Assembly (NCBI GenBank): GCA_050176585.1
Contig: JBFXHX010000020.1
Location: 1 to 64,000 of the forward strand
Origin: CAYYWP01 sp050176585
GTDB lineage: Bacteria; Desulfobacterota; Binatia; HRBIN30; CADEER01
Direction of reading: 5' to 3'
DNA length: 64,000 bases
The notes below the pieces were generated by a model. That model was not told the DNA's origin, did not search any database, and saw only the letters and a list, made by a program, of their open reading frames with translations. Each line of letters starts with the position of its first letter. The first letter of the stretch is position 1. The position numbers were made by a program, and so were the translations under genes. Positions 41,310-50,014 of this stretch are shown piece by piece.

Positions 41310-42911
41310 ATGGGGGAGCTCGGGAGCGCAGGCGGCGTTGGCGGTGCGCGGCGCGCGGCAGAGCGGCTTCTGGCGCGTGGCGCGCTCGCCGCTTTGGCGT
41401 TGCTGATTGCAGTCCCGGCCGCGGGCGCCGGCATCCAGGGGGCGGCGGGCGCGCCGCTCCGGGGCGAGCGCGAGCAGGAACGCCTGCTCGCTGGGCACCT
41501 GCTCCGGCGCCTCGGCTTCGGTCCGAATCGCCGCGAGATGCACGAGGTGCTGCGCGTCGGCCGCGCCGCGTATCTCGAGCAGCAGCTCCGGCCGGACGCG
41601 ATGGACGACCGGCTCGGTGTGCGCCGTTTCCATCCCGAGCCCGGGCCGCGCGACGACGGCTTGGGATGGCAGCTGCGCTGGCTGACGCGCATGGCCTATT
41701 CGCGCCGACAGCTGCAGGAGAAGATGACGCTCCTCTGGCACGAGCACTTCGCGACCTCGTACAACAAGATCGGTTCGTACGTGCTCATGCACGATCAGGA
41801 GGAGCTCTTTCGCGCCCACGCGCTCGGCAGCTTCCGCGATCTGCTCGTCGCCGTCACCACGGACAACGCGATGCTGTTCTATCTCGACAACAGCAACAAC
41901 GACGGCCAAGCGCGCAACGGTGACGGCGAGAAGATTCCGCCGAACGAGAACTATGCGCGCGAGCTGTTGCAGCTGTTCGCGCTCGGCGTGAACCAGCTCG
42001 ACATGGATGGCACGCATGTCCTCGATCGCGGCGGCAAGCCCGTCCCCGCATACAGTGAGGCCGACGTGAAAGAGGTCGCGCGCGCGCTCACCGGCTGGGT
42101 CGCGAACTCTGCGATGAGCGATCCCGAGGATCCCACCGAAGTGATCCCGCCGGCCGTGTTCGTCGACTCCCAGCACGATCCCGACGCCAAGACCGTGCTC
42201 GGCGTGACCATCCCGGCCGATGCTGCAACCGGTGCGCGCGACGTCGAACGCGTCGTCGATATCCTCATGCAGCAGCGCACCATGGCGCCGTTCATCGCGA
42301 AGGAGCTCATCCTGAAGCTCGCCACCGAGGCGCCATCGCCCGGGTATGTGGCGCGCGTTGCGGCGGTGTTCGCGAGCACGCGCGGCGACATCCGCGCCGT
42401 GCTGCGCGCGCTGTTCACCGATCCGGAGTTCACGAGCGCCGCGGTGCTGCGCTCGCAGTACAAAGTGCCGATCGAGCACGTCATGGGTATGGTGCGCGGC
42501 CTGGATGCGACCGGCGGCGCGCGCTCGCTCTACTACTGGACGTATCTCACCGGCCACCTGGTCTACTTCCCGCCGTCCGTGTTCAGCTTCTACCGCCCCG
42601 GGCAGAAGGGCGCATTGGTGAGCGCCGCGTACGTCGCGATGCGAGACCAGGCGGCCGACTCCCTGACCAGCGGGTACGTCGATGAGTACTTCGACATCTT
42701 CTGGGATGCCGGCGCGATGATTCGCCGCCACCGGCTGCAGCGGCGGCCCGACACGGCGGTAGATCTGCTGGCGCGCGACCTGCTGGCGGCGCCTGTCGCG
42801 CCTTCCACCCGGCGCGTCCTGCTCGATCACATCGGCCCGCGCGTGACCGAGGAGAAGCTGCGCGGTGCGGCGTGGCTGCTCATGTGCGCGCCCGATTACC
42901 AGGTGAACTGA
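41310..42911 (+). CDS. DUF1800 family protein
   Basis: 533 residues; GAGAGGAG lies ahead of the ATG. A hydrophobic export segment lies at about 27-48. Family marks: H-L-L-R-R-L-G-F-G-P-N-R-R-E, K-M-T-L-L-W-H-E-H-F-A-T-S, M-L-F-Y-L-D-N-S-N-N, P-P-N-E-N-Y-A-R-E-L-L-Q-L-F-A-L-G-V, Y-S-E-A-D-V-K-E-V-A-R-A-L-T-G-W. DUF1800 genes are almost always next to a DUF1501 gene, as here (1-bp gap). Function is unproven; the pair is often suggested to act on exported or matrix material. Confidence 0.9.
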   Translation: MGELGSAGGVGGARRAAERLLARGALAALALLIAVPAAGAGIQGAAGAPLRGEREQERLLAGHLLRRLGFGPNRREMHEVLRVGRAAYLEQQLRPDAMDDRLGVRRFHPEPGPRDDGLGWQLRWLTRMAYSRRQLQEKMTLLWHEHFATSYNKIGSYVLMHDQEELFRAHALGSFRDLLVAVTTDNAMLFYLDNSNNDGQARNGDGEKIPPNENYARELLQLFALGVNQLDMDGTHVLDRGGKPVPAYSEADVKEVARALTGWVANSAMSDPEDPTEVIPPAVFVDSQHDPDAKTVLGVTIPADAATGARDVERVVDILMQQRTMAPFIAKELILKLATEAPSPGYVARVAAVFASTRGDIRAVLRALFTDPEFTSAAVLRSQYKVPIEHVMGMVRGLDATGGARSLYYWTYLTGHLVYFPPSVFSFYRPGQKGALVSAAYVAMRDQAADSLTSGYVDEYFDIFWDAGAMIRRHRLQRRPDTAVDLLARDLLAAPVAPSTRRVLLDHIGPRVTEEKLRGAAWLLMCAPDYQVN

Positions 42912-42912
42912 C

Positions 42913-44199
42913 ATGCCCTCCACGAGACGCGAGTTTGTGCGCGCGGGCGCGCTGGGTCTGTTCGGCTGGAGCGCCCTGGGATCGCTCGAGCGCGCCGCTG
43001 CCGCGATGCTCCGGCCCGCCGCCACGGTGCAGTTCGCGCCGCCGGGCGATACGGTACTGGTGACCATCAACCTGTTCGGCGGCAACGACGGCGTGAACAC
43101 GGTGGTGCCGCTGCGCCAGTACCAGCGCTATCGCCAGCTGCGGCCAAAGCTCGCGTTGGGCAAGCAGCGCCTCGTGCGGCTCAAGGGGTACGAGCAGGAT
43201 TTCGGGCTCAACCCCGGCATGCGCAAGCTCGGAGAGATCTTCGGCCAGGGGAAGATGGCGATCGTGAACGCCGTCGGGTGCCCGCCCGACGCGCAAGGAT
43301 TGTTCGATCACGAGGCGAGCCAGCAGAATTTCCTGAGCGGTACGACGTACGGGTCCGCCTCGCCGGTCGAGCCCAGCGGCTGGTTGGGGCGCTTTCTCGA
43401 CCGCGTCGCGCTCGGGGCGCTGCCGCCCGGTATCGATTTCAGCAGCGCGCCGCTGCTGCTGAAGGGCAGCGCGTACGGACCGCTGTCGCTCTATTCCATC
43501 AACGGCTTCGGCGTGTATCCGTCGGCGGATTTCGAGTCGCGCTACGACGCGTACACCCGGCTGCAAGGGGCCGCGGCGGGCAACGCAGTCGGAGAGCGGA
43601 ACCGCCAGCTGCGCCAGCAGGTCGTCGCGCTCGGCGGCGAGCTCCAGGCGATCAGCGACGCGTATCGGGTCGCGCCCGGCGTGATGTATCCGCCGTCCTA
43701 TCTCGCCAGCGCCCTGCGCGACTGCGCCGCGCTGATCGCCGCCGGGCGCGGCGTGCGCGCGCTCGCGGTGGGCGAGGGCGGCTTCGATACGCACGCGGAT
43801 CAGCAGGCGGCGTTCGACGGGACGCCTGTCCACGAGGCGCTCTGGATCACCGTGTCGGAAGCGGTCAGCGCGTTCTATGCCGACATCCGCGGGCACGGCC
43901 TGGGCGAAAAGGTGGTGATGTTCATCTTCACCGAGTTCGGCCGCCGCGCCTTCGAGAACAACGACCGCGGCACCGACCACGGGTTCGGCGGCCCGGTGTT
44001 CGCGATCGGCGATCGCGTGAAAGGCGGGGTGTACGGCGACTACCCGGACCTGCGAGAGCCGGCCCTCGTCTTCGACGGCAACCCGGACGTGTACATCGAT
44101 TTTCGGAGCGCATATGCGACGCTGCTCGCGGGGCATCTCGGCGCCGATCCGGGTCCCATTCTCGGAGGCGATTTCCGCCCCCTCGGATTCCTGACCTGA
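42913..44199 (+). CDS. DUF1501 family protein (sulfatase-like), Tat-exported
   Basis: 428 residues. The N-terminus S-T-R-R-E-F-V-R-A-G followed by a hydrophobic stretch is a twin-arginine signal. The body shows the DUF1501 alkaline-phosphatase-like fold: L-V-T-I-N-L-F-G-G-N-D-G-V-N-T-V-V-P, F-D-H-E-A-S-Q-Q-N, G-E-G-G-F-D-T-H-A-D-Q, F-T-E-F-G-R-R and D-H-G-F-G-G-P, the metal-ligand regions. Coupled to the DUF1800 gene. It is likely folded with metals before export. Confidence 0.92.
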   Translation: MPSTRREFVRAGALGLFGWSALGSLERAAAAMLRPAATVQFAPPGDTVLVTINLFGGNDGVNTVVPLRQYQRYRQLRPKLALGKQRLVRLKGYEQDFGLNPGMRKLGEIFGQGKMAIVNAVGCPPDAQGLFDHEASQQNFLSGTTYGSASPVEPSGWLGRFLDRVALGALPPGIDFSSAPLLLKGSAYGPLSLYSINGFGVYPSADFESRYDAYTRLQGAAAGNAVGERNRQLRQQVVALGGELQAISDAYRVAPGVMYPPSYLASALRDCAALIAAGRGVRALAVGEGGFDTHADQQAAFDGTPVHEALWITVSEAVSAFYADIRGHGLGEKVVMFIFTEFGRRAFENNDRGTDHGFGGPVFAIGDRVKGGVYGDYPDLREPALVFDGNPDVYIDFRSAYATLLAGHLGADPGPILGGDFRPLGFLT

Positions 44200-44306
44200 C
44201 GTCTGCCGGGCTCTTCGCGGCGCCGGTGGGGTGAGATGCGCTTCGCCTCGGCGCGTCGGCGCAGTTTGGAGTTGACGAAGCGCGGCGATTTGCGCTTCAT
44301 GCGCCC

Positions 44307-44999
44307 ATGATCCTCGGGCGCCGCGCGGTATTAAAGGTTTTCGGCGGGGCGGCGGTGGCGGTCGGCGGTATCGGCGCGTCCCTGCGCCGCGCAATCGCCG
44401 GCGCTCCGCCCTTACAGGCTCGTATGGTCACCGCGTCCGATGCCGCGCACCTGCAGGCCATCATGTCCGCCTGTGTGGGCCCCGGCGGTTCGTTTTACGG
44501 CCAGTGCGGCGAGTGGACGCTGGGCTGGGCGCAGGAGTTGATCGCGCGGTGTCCGCAGACCCTGGTCCTGACGGAGAATGACGTGCCGGTCGGGTTCTTC
44601 CAGGTGCGCTCGATCAAGCCGCCGATCGCTTCGCCGCCGCCGGACGCGGGTGCGGCGGACGTCGAGAAATACGAGTTGCAGGTGCGCGAGCGCGCGACCT
44701 GTCTCATCCGCGCGGCGGGGGTGAAGCCCAGCGCGCCCGAGCTGGCCGTCCCGCTGTTCCAGACCCTGCTGTACCACGCCTTCATGCATGCCCGGTCGAT
44801 CGGGTACGCCTATGTGGAGGGCTTCGCGCCGTGGCAGGGCCACCCGCTGATGGCGCACGCGTGGACGGCATACCCGGGATGCGAGCTCGTCGAGGTCGCC
44901 GGCAACCTCGGGTACGGGCGGGACCTGTATCACCTCCGATGGCGCCTGGACGACGCGATTCCGGCGTTGGCGCAGGAGGCGCAACTCGATGTCGCGTAA
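44307..44999 (+). CDS. Tat-signal protein with GNAT-like fold, unknown
   Basis: 230 residues. It starts M-I-L-G-R-R-A-V-L-K-V-F-G-G-A-A-V-A-V-G-G, a twin-arginine signal. The mature part (M-V-T-A-S-D-A-A-H-L-Q-A-I-M, L-V-L-T-E-N-D-V-P-V-G-F-F-Q-V, H-A-F-M-H-A-R-S-I-G-Y-A-Y-V-E-G-F-A-P, C-E-L-V-E-V-A-G-N-L-G-Y) has the strand-helix order of N-acetyltransferases, although the acetyl-CoA loop R/Q-x-x-G-x-G/A is not clear. An exported GNAT would be unusual. A hairpin (GAAGCGC/GCGCTTC, 44277-44298) lies just upstream. The gene overlaps the next by 11 bp. Confidence 0.7.
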   Translation: MILGRRAVLKVFGGAAVAVGGIGASLRRAIAGAPPLQARMVTASDAAHLQAIMSACVGPGGSFYGQCGEWTLGWAQELIARCPQTLVLTENDVPVGFFQVRSIKPPIASPPPDAGAADVEKYELQVRERATCLIRAAGVKPSAPELAVPLFQTLLYHAFMHARSIGYAYVEGFAPWQGHPLMAHAWTAYPGCELVEVAGNLGYGRDLYHLRWRLDDAIPALAQEAQLDVA

Positions 45000-45696
45000 G
45001 CTGACGCTCGCGCTGCTCCCGTGCGCCGTGCTCATCGGTGTCGCGGTGCAGGCGCCCGCTGCGGTGACCCTTACGGCGGTCGCGGATACCTATGTCGACC
45101 GCAAAGACGACATGACGAACTTCGGCGGCTCAGCGACCAGCAGCGTGGGCCGCGAGATGGGTGGCATGGGTGCGATCGTCACGCGCGGCCTACTCGAATT
45201 CGATCTGTCCGATATCCCCGAGGGGGCGACCATTGGCGGGGCGACGCTGCGCGTGTTCGTCGCATCGACGAGCGCCGACCCGCTCGGCCTGGAGGTGGTT
45301 GCCTCCCTGCTCGCTGCGCCGTTCGACGAGTTCACGGTCACGTGGAACAACCAGCCCGGCGCGCTGCCGGCGCCGACCAGCTCCGCAGCGATGAACGCGG
45401 CGGTGGGCGAGTGGTTCGCAATCGATGTGACGGAGCTCGTGCGCGCTGCGCGGGCGGGCGCGACGCCCGGCGATCTATTCCTGCGCCTCGCCGCGGCCAA
45501 CGAGACGACCAACGACGATGAGCACTTTCGCTACCGCACCCGAGAGACGGGGACGGCCACCGCTCCGCAGCTGGTGCTCTCTTTTGCCGCGGTGGCGCCG
45601 ATGATGTCGCCGCCCATCGCCGGCTTCGCAGTGCTGGCCCTCGCGGTGCTCGCTGTTCTCGCCCTCCGGCGCCCCGCGCGCGCAGCGCGTTCCTGA
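44989..45696 (+). CDS. Secreted DNRLRE/CBM96-like beta protein with C-terminal membrane anchor
   Basis: 235 residues. Signal peptide to about A-P-A-A. The domain D-T-Y-V-D-R-K-D-D-M-T-N-F-G-G, R-G-L-L-E-F-D-L-S-D-I-P, A-T-L-R-V-F-V, V-T-W-N-N-Q-P-G and D-V-T-E-L-V-R-A matches DNRLRE/CBM96 jelly-roll modules that bind polysaccharide. The C-terminus is S-P-P-I-A-G-F, about 20 hydrophobic residues, then R-R-P-A-R, the shape of a sorting tag or membrane anchor. End of the lipoprotein-DUF1800-DUF1501 group. Confidence 0.8.
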   Translation: MSRKLTLALLPCAVLIGVAVQAPAAVTLTAVADTYVDRKDDMTNFGGSATSSVGREMGGMGAIVTRGLLEFDLSDIPEGATIGGATLRVFVASTSADPLGLEVVASLLAAPFDEFTVTWNNQPGALPAPTSSAAMNAAVGEWFAIDVTELVRAARAGATPGDLFLRLAAANETTNDDEHFRYRTRETGTATAPQLVLSFAAVAPMMSPPIAGFAVLALAVLAVLALRRPARAARS

Positions 45697-45760
45697 AAGC
45701 GGCCCGGTTCCAGCGCGCGCGAGGCGTGCGGCCGTGAAATGCGGCCCGCGCCCCGGGCGG

Positions 45761-47074
45761 TTACGCGGCGTCGTCCAGCCACGCCGTCCCGAGCGCGAGC
45801 TTGCGCCCCCGCACGGTCGCGAGCACATACGGGCCCTCGGGGAGCACGGCGACATGCGGGCGCGGCCCGTATTTCACCCGGCAGCGCGTCAGCGCGTCCT
45901 CGACCGTCGGCGCGAGGTCGATCATCAGGTGCCTCGTGTCGCGGCCGGCGAGCCCGTGGCTCACCACGATCACCTCGGCTTTGCGCCGCACCTGGCAGAG
46001 GTGCTGCACCATCCACTGATCGATGGCAAAGAAGCCCGGAGAAGTCGCTCGCGCCATGAAATCGTCGTTGCCGCGCGTCTCGGCGAGGAGCTGCTGAAAC
46101 TCCGCGCTGCCCACGCCTTCGGTGATCGCGGCCGCGAGGATGATGGTGCCGCCCCGGCGCACGATGTTCAGCGCCGCGACGAGACCCTTGATCGACTGGT
46201 AATATGTGTCGTCCAGCGGGAAACCGGCAGCCGAGGTGATGACGATGTCGGCGGATCGGTCGAGCTCCACGCAGACCTCGCGTTCGATCGCGCGCACGCC
46301 GGCCGCGTGCGCCTGCTCGAGATCGCCGGCGTACACGCCGGTGAGCTGGCGGTGGCGGTTCAGCGTGACGTCGCACATGAAGTCCACGCCGACCCGCCGG
46401 GCGATGCCGACGAGCTCGGCGTGAAACGGGTTGCCGTCGATGATCCCGGGGCCGAGCGGCGACTCGAGCATGGCGGCGCCATGCAGGCTGCGCATGGTGT
46501 CCACGCCCGCGCAGCCGGGCGCGACGGCTTTGCGGCCACCCGAGTAGCCGGCCATCAGGTGCGGTTCGATGCGGCCGGTGATGACCTTCAGGTCGGCGTT
46601 GACGTAGCCGCGGTCGATCCACAGCTCCGTGCCGCGCGCGGTGCGCCCGAGATGGACGTGCTGCCCGGCGTCCCGCGCCACGTGGTTGCGGATGCGGTAG
46701 CGGTCCACGATTTCCCGGCTGGTCATCTCCGCCAACTCGGCCGCGGTGTTGGCCCGGTGCAGCCCGGTGGCGACGAGGATTTCGATGCGCTCACGCGGGA
46801 TGCCGCCCGCTTCCAACGCCGCCAGCAGCGGCGGAAGGATCAGGCCGTAAGGGATCGGGCGCGTCTTGTCCGAGATCACGACAACCGCATCGCGCCGCCG
46901 GCGCGCCAACTGGACCAGCGGCGCCGTGCCGAGCGGCTGCGCCAGCGCCGCGGCGATTGCCGCGCTGGGGTCCGCGAGCGGCACACCCTTCTGCGGTTCG
47001 AGCGCGCTCACGTCGATGTCATCGGGCAGCCGCACGAGCAGGCCGGTGCGGCCGTAGTCGAGGCGAACCTCCAT
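45761..47074 (-). CDS. larA: Nickel-dependent lactate racemase-like protein (LarA, DUF2088)
   Basis: 437 residues from M-E-V-R-L-D-Y-G-R-T-G-L. The N-terminal domain has V-V-I-S-D-K-T-R-P-I-P and L-V-A-T-G-L-H-R, and the active-site stretch G-R-I-E-P-H-L-M-A-G-Y-S-G-G-R-K-A-V-A-P-G carries the His and the Lys that holds the nickel-pincer nucleotide. LarA homologues isomerise various 2-hydroxyacids. The cofactor genes larB, larC and larE are not in this window. Transcribed alone, convergent with the CBM96-like gene. Confidence 0.87.
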   Translation of the reverse strand: MEVRLDYGRTGLLVRLPDDIDVSALEPQKGVPLADPSAAIAAALAQPLGTAPLVQLARRRRDAVVVISDKTRPIPYGLILPPLLAALEAGGIPRERIEILVATGLHRANTAAELAEMTSREIVDRYRIRNHVARDAGQHVHLGRTARGTELWIDRGYVNADLKVITGRIEPHLMAGYSGGRKAVAPGCAGVDTMRSLHGAAMLESPLGPGIIDGNPFHAELVGIARRVGVDFMCDVTLNRHRQLTGVYAGDLEQAHAAGVRAIEREVCVELDRSADIVITSAAGFPLDDTYYQSIKGLVAALNIVRRGGTIILAAAITEGVGSAEFQQLLAETRGNDDFMARATSPGFFAIDQWMVQHLCQVRRKAEVIVVSHGLAGRDTRHLMIDLAPTVEDALTRCRVKYGPRPHVAVLPEGPYVLATVRGRKLALGTAWLDDAA

Positions 47075-47225
47075 GGGTCGTGTGTAGCGCACGACGGGCC
47101 GGCGGAGTAGCCGCCGCCCGAGCCGCGGACACGGCGGCGCGCCGACGCGCGATCGCAATACTGCGCAGCGTGGTCGGCGGCTTCAAGCGGGAGCGGTACG
47201 CCAGGCGGCGCGTGCCGCACCGCGC

Positions 47226-48182
47226 TCACGCCGGCAGCTCGGGCCCCGCGCCCGGCCGGTGGTGCTGTGTCATCTTCATAGCGAGCGCGATCATCGCGCC
47301 GATATCGGCGACGTTGGCGGGCAGGATGGTGGTGGTGCTGGCCTTCGCGAGCTCGCCGAACCGCGCGATGTACTGTTCCGCCACGCGCAGTTGCACCGCT
47401 TCGTGGCCGCCGGCGACCTGCGTCGCCTCGGCGACCTCGCGCAACCCCTGCGCGGTGGCGCGCGCGATCGAGAGGATCGCTTGCGCCGTGCCTTCCGCTT
47501 CGTTGATCTGCTGCAGCTTGCGCGCTTCGGATGCCTTGATCACCTGCTGCTTGTGCCCTTCGGCGTTGTTGATGGCGGCGTCGCGCTCACCCTCGGACGC
47601 GAGGATGACGGCGCGTTTCTCGCGCTCGGCGCGCATCTGCTTCTCCATTGCCGCGAGCACGTCGTCGGGTGGCGCGATGTTCTTGATCTCGTAGCGCAGC
47701 ACTTTCACGCCCCACGGTTCGGAGGCCTTGTCGAGCTCGTTGACGACCTGGAGGTTGATGTTGGCGCGCTCCTCGAAGGTGCGATCGAGGTCGATCTTGC
47801 CAATCTCACTGCGCAGCGTGGTCTGCGCCAGTTGGCTGATGGCGAAGAGGTAATCGGCGGCGCCGTACGAGGCGCGCTCGGCGTCGAGCACCTTCAGATA
47901 GAGCACGCCGTCGACCTCGACCTGCACGTTGTCACGCGTGATGCAGACCTGGGCGGGAATGTCGACGGCCGTTTCCTTCAACGAGTGCCGGTACCGCACG
48001 ACGTCGATGAACGGGATGAGAATGTGGAAGCCCGCGCCCATGGTGGCGTGATACCGGCCCAGGCGCTCGACGATGTACGCGCTCTGTTGCGGCACGACGA
48101 TGGCCGTGCGCGCGATCACGAACACGACCAGCGCGGCGAAGACCAGTATGACGATCAGCGGACCGCTCATGAATCCCTCCAT
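47226..48182 (-). CDS. qmcA: SPFH/stomatin-family membrane protein (QmcA-like)
   Basis: 318 residues. The ATG at 48182 is chosen over a GTG at 48197 because GGAGG sits 8 bases before it. One N-terminal membrane helix (about 8-28), then the SPFH domain (V-P-Q-Q-S-A-Y-I-V-E-R-L-G-R-Y-H, P-F-I-D-V-V-R-Y-R-H-S-L-K-E, I-T-R-D-N-V-Q-V-E-V-D-G) and a charged coiled-coil (about 185-255). Such proteins oligomerise and shape membrane microdomains. It follows an NfeD gene on the same strand, the usual stomatin-NfeD partnership. Confidence 0.93.
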   Translation of the reverse strand: MEGFMSGPLIVILVFAALVVFVIARTAIVVPQQSAYIVERLGRYHATMGAGFHILIPFIDVVRYRHSLKETAVDIPAQVCITRDNVQVEVDGVLYLKVLDAERASYGAADYLFAISQLAQTTLRSEIGKIDLDRTFEERANINLQVVNELDKASEPWGVKVLRYEIKNIAPPDDVLAAMEKQMRAEREKRAVILASEGERDAAINNAEGHKQQVIKASEARKLQQINEAEGTAQAILSIARATAQGLREVAEATQVAGGHEAVQLRVAEQYIARFGELAKASTTTILPANVADIGAMIALAMKMTQHHRPGAGPELPA

Positions 48183-48315
48183 CGACGACACCTCCACCTA
48201 AGGGCTGAAATATCCATGCGCCGCGCGACCGCGCGCGGCCGGCGCGCGCGTGCGGGAAACGGCGGGCGCTCTCGTCGCGCGGGGCGCGTGCGCATGGGCA
48301 GCCGGATGTCCGCGC

Positions 48316-48747
48316 TCACTCGGCTCGCACGCGCAGGGTGAGCCCGTCAGCGTGCTCGACCCGGCAGCGCGTGCCCGCGCTGAGCGCGCGGGTGTCGACG
48401 TTGCGCACCGTCCAGGACGCGCCGCGCAGCTCCGCCTTGCCGATCGCGCCCGGCGCGAGATCCTCGGCGAGCACGGCGATCTCGCCGCGCAACGAATCGA
48501 GGGCATCGCGCGGGGCGTCGGTCTCGAACCGGGCCAGCAGCCGGCGCCGGAAGATCGCCAGCGAGCCGATCGACAAGACCGAGAACAGCGCCCATTGCAC
48601 CGTGGCGCGCTCGACCATGCCGAGCCCGGCCAGAGCGCCGACCAGCAGCGCGCTGATGCCGAAGAAGAAGACGTAGAAGCCGCCGGGCGTCATGACCTCC
48701 ACTCCCAGCAGCCCCAGGCCGAGCAGCCACCAGCCCCACCAGATCAT
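48316..48747 (-). CDS. NfeD-family membrane protein (YbbK-like)
   Basis: 143 residues: two or three N-terminal helices (W-W-G-W-W-L-L-G-L-G-L-L-G-V-E, F-Y-V-F-F-F-G-I-S-A-L-L-V-G, Q-W-A-L-F-S-V-L-S-I-G-S-L), then a soluble OB-fold (I-G-K-A-E-L-R-G-A-S-W-T-V-R-N, G-T-R-C-R-V-E-H-A-D-G-L-T-L-R-V). No serine-protease domain, so the short YbbK type. It precedes qmcA by 133 bp and presumably binds that stomatin. Confidence 0.92.
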   Translation of the reverse strand: MIWWGWWLLGLGLLGVEVMTPGGFYVFFFGISALLVGALAGLGMVERATVQWALFSVLSIGSLAIFRRRLLARFETDAPRDALDSLRGEIAVLAEDLAPGAIGKAELRGASWTVRNVDTRALSAGTRCRVEHADGLTLRVRAE

Positions 48748-49342
48748 CGCGGAATTCCGATCACGCGCGGCACCGGTGGGTCACGCCGCGCTGGCTAGCG
48801 CGCCGGCGCCGCCGCGGTCAAGGCAGAGTCCTCCGGTTGTAAAGGACACTGAACATGTCTGGGTAAGCGGGTACGCTCAGGGTACTACAGCGCGCAGAAA
48901 CGCGATCCGCGCCAGGTACCCCAGCAGGCAAAGGCTCTCGAGGCTGCAATGAGCGTGTGGTGCGCAACACAGCACCGTGCCCTTCGAGCGGCTGCTGCTC
49001 CAGCTGCGCCCGACCCGCGAGCGCCCGCCCTACGTGCGCTGCCCCATCCTGGTCCACGAAGCTTCCAGGGGACGCGCGGCATCAGCTAACCAGGGGCGCC
49101 TGCTCGCTCGCTGCGCGCCAGGCGTTCTGCTCCCGGGCTGCCGCCGGGGCGGGCTCTGCAGTCGCCCTCCGGGCACTGTCCGCGTGCCCGCTCCCCGTCC
49201 CACTCAACCGAGCGGACATCCTTCAACCCGCTCACGGGGCGGTCTTGTTTGAATGTCAGTACCAGGCGCGCCAGGGCAGGCACGGCGCGGTGGGGGGTGG
49301 CGGCCCGGAGCCGATCGCGCCCGGGTCGGCGTGGAGCGCTGG
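48748..49342. other. Non-coding stretch, possibly containing an old element end
   Basis: About 595 bp with no ORF of convincing composition. At 48830-48900 the DNA is less GC-rich and contains GGACACTGAACATGTC, reminiscent of sequence found at insertion-sequence borders. I cannot name an element and there is no transposase. The rest is GC-rich with short repeats only. Confidence 0.4.
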
Positions 49343-49861
49343 TCAGCGCGCGGTCAACGCCGCGATCAGCTGGTCGACGATCGCATCGGCCTTGGCGCGC
49401 ATCTCGGCGTCCGTCGCATCTTGAATCGGATGCGGCACGAACACCCGGTGCGCCTCGGGTAGGCCGAGGGCATCCGCTTGCGCCGCCGCGGCCTCGGCGA
49501 ACTCGCTCGAGGCGATGCACACCGCCGGGCGGCCTTGAATCTCAAACCATGTCGTGTCGTGCACACTGCACGTCGTGCACGACCCTCAATCGGCGAGCGC
49601 TTCGATGACGAAGCCGCACTCCTCTGCGATCTGCCGGCGCAGCCCTTCGGGCGCCGGTTTGGTGAATGTCGGCTTGCGGTAGCGCTTTACCGCGACACCG
49701 GGAAGCCGTTCGGTCAGGCGCTCGGCGAGTCGGTCGATCAAAACGTCGCCGCGCGGTTTCGAGATGTCGAGAAACGCCACGGCACCGGTGATCGCGCGCG
49801 GGCGCGGGGCCAGCGTGCGTCGAATCGGTTCGCGCTCGTCGGTCGGATCGAGAATGTCCAT
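49343..49861 (-). CDS. UGSC-family protein, probable selenoprotein (in-frame UGA = Sec92)
   Basis: A 172-residue protein if the UGA at 49586-49588 is read as selenocysteine. The upstream part starts M-D-I-L-D-P-T-D-E-R-E-P-I and ends E-A-L-A-D; the UGA follows; and the frame continues G-S-C-T-T-C-S-V-H-D to the real stop. A-D-U-G-S-C-x-x-C-x-V-H-D is the name-giving UGSC motif. The downstream half (V-F-V-P-H-P-I-Q-D-A-T-D-A-E-M-R) is the family's conserved C-terminus. A perfect hairpin begins two bases after the UGA. A plain gene caller would report two short ORFs. Function unknown; the Sec/Cys cluster suggests redox chemistry. Divergent from a Yip1 gene. Confidence 0.85.
49556..49583 (-). 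promoter_or_regulatory. Candidate bacterial SECIS hairpin
   Basis: On the transcript, UGA-GG is followed by GUCGUGCAC, a 10-base loop GACGUGCAGU, and GUGCACGAC: a 9-bp perfect stem at the position where SelB-binding SECIS elements lie. It is inside the coding frame, as bacterial SECIS elements must be. The chance of such a repeat exactly here is small, though this genome has many GC hairpins. Confidence 0.7.
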
Positions 49862-50014
49862 ACACCGCTGCTAGCAATTCGCGCAGGCTCGGCGCAACCG
49901 CGCGGCCGGCCGGCCGCGCTCGGGCGAGGGCTCGGCATCGGCTGCAGCAGGCGCGGCCGTGACCCTTGCCGGGGGCGGATGCTTTGATAAGCGTCTCGCC
50001 GGGAGGAGGACCAG

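Noticed and set aside
41250..43100. Minus-strand ORF opposite DUF1800
   Set aside because: No domain and shadow-like composition; DUF1800 motifs on the plus strand are unmistakable.
49586..49861. Stand-alone 91-residue ORF, with a second 73-residue ORF downstream
   Set aside because: The two parts are one gene read through UGA; the UGSC motif spans the apparent stop.
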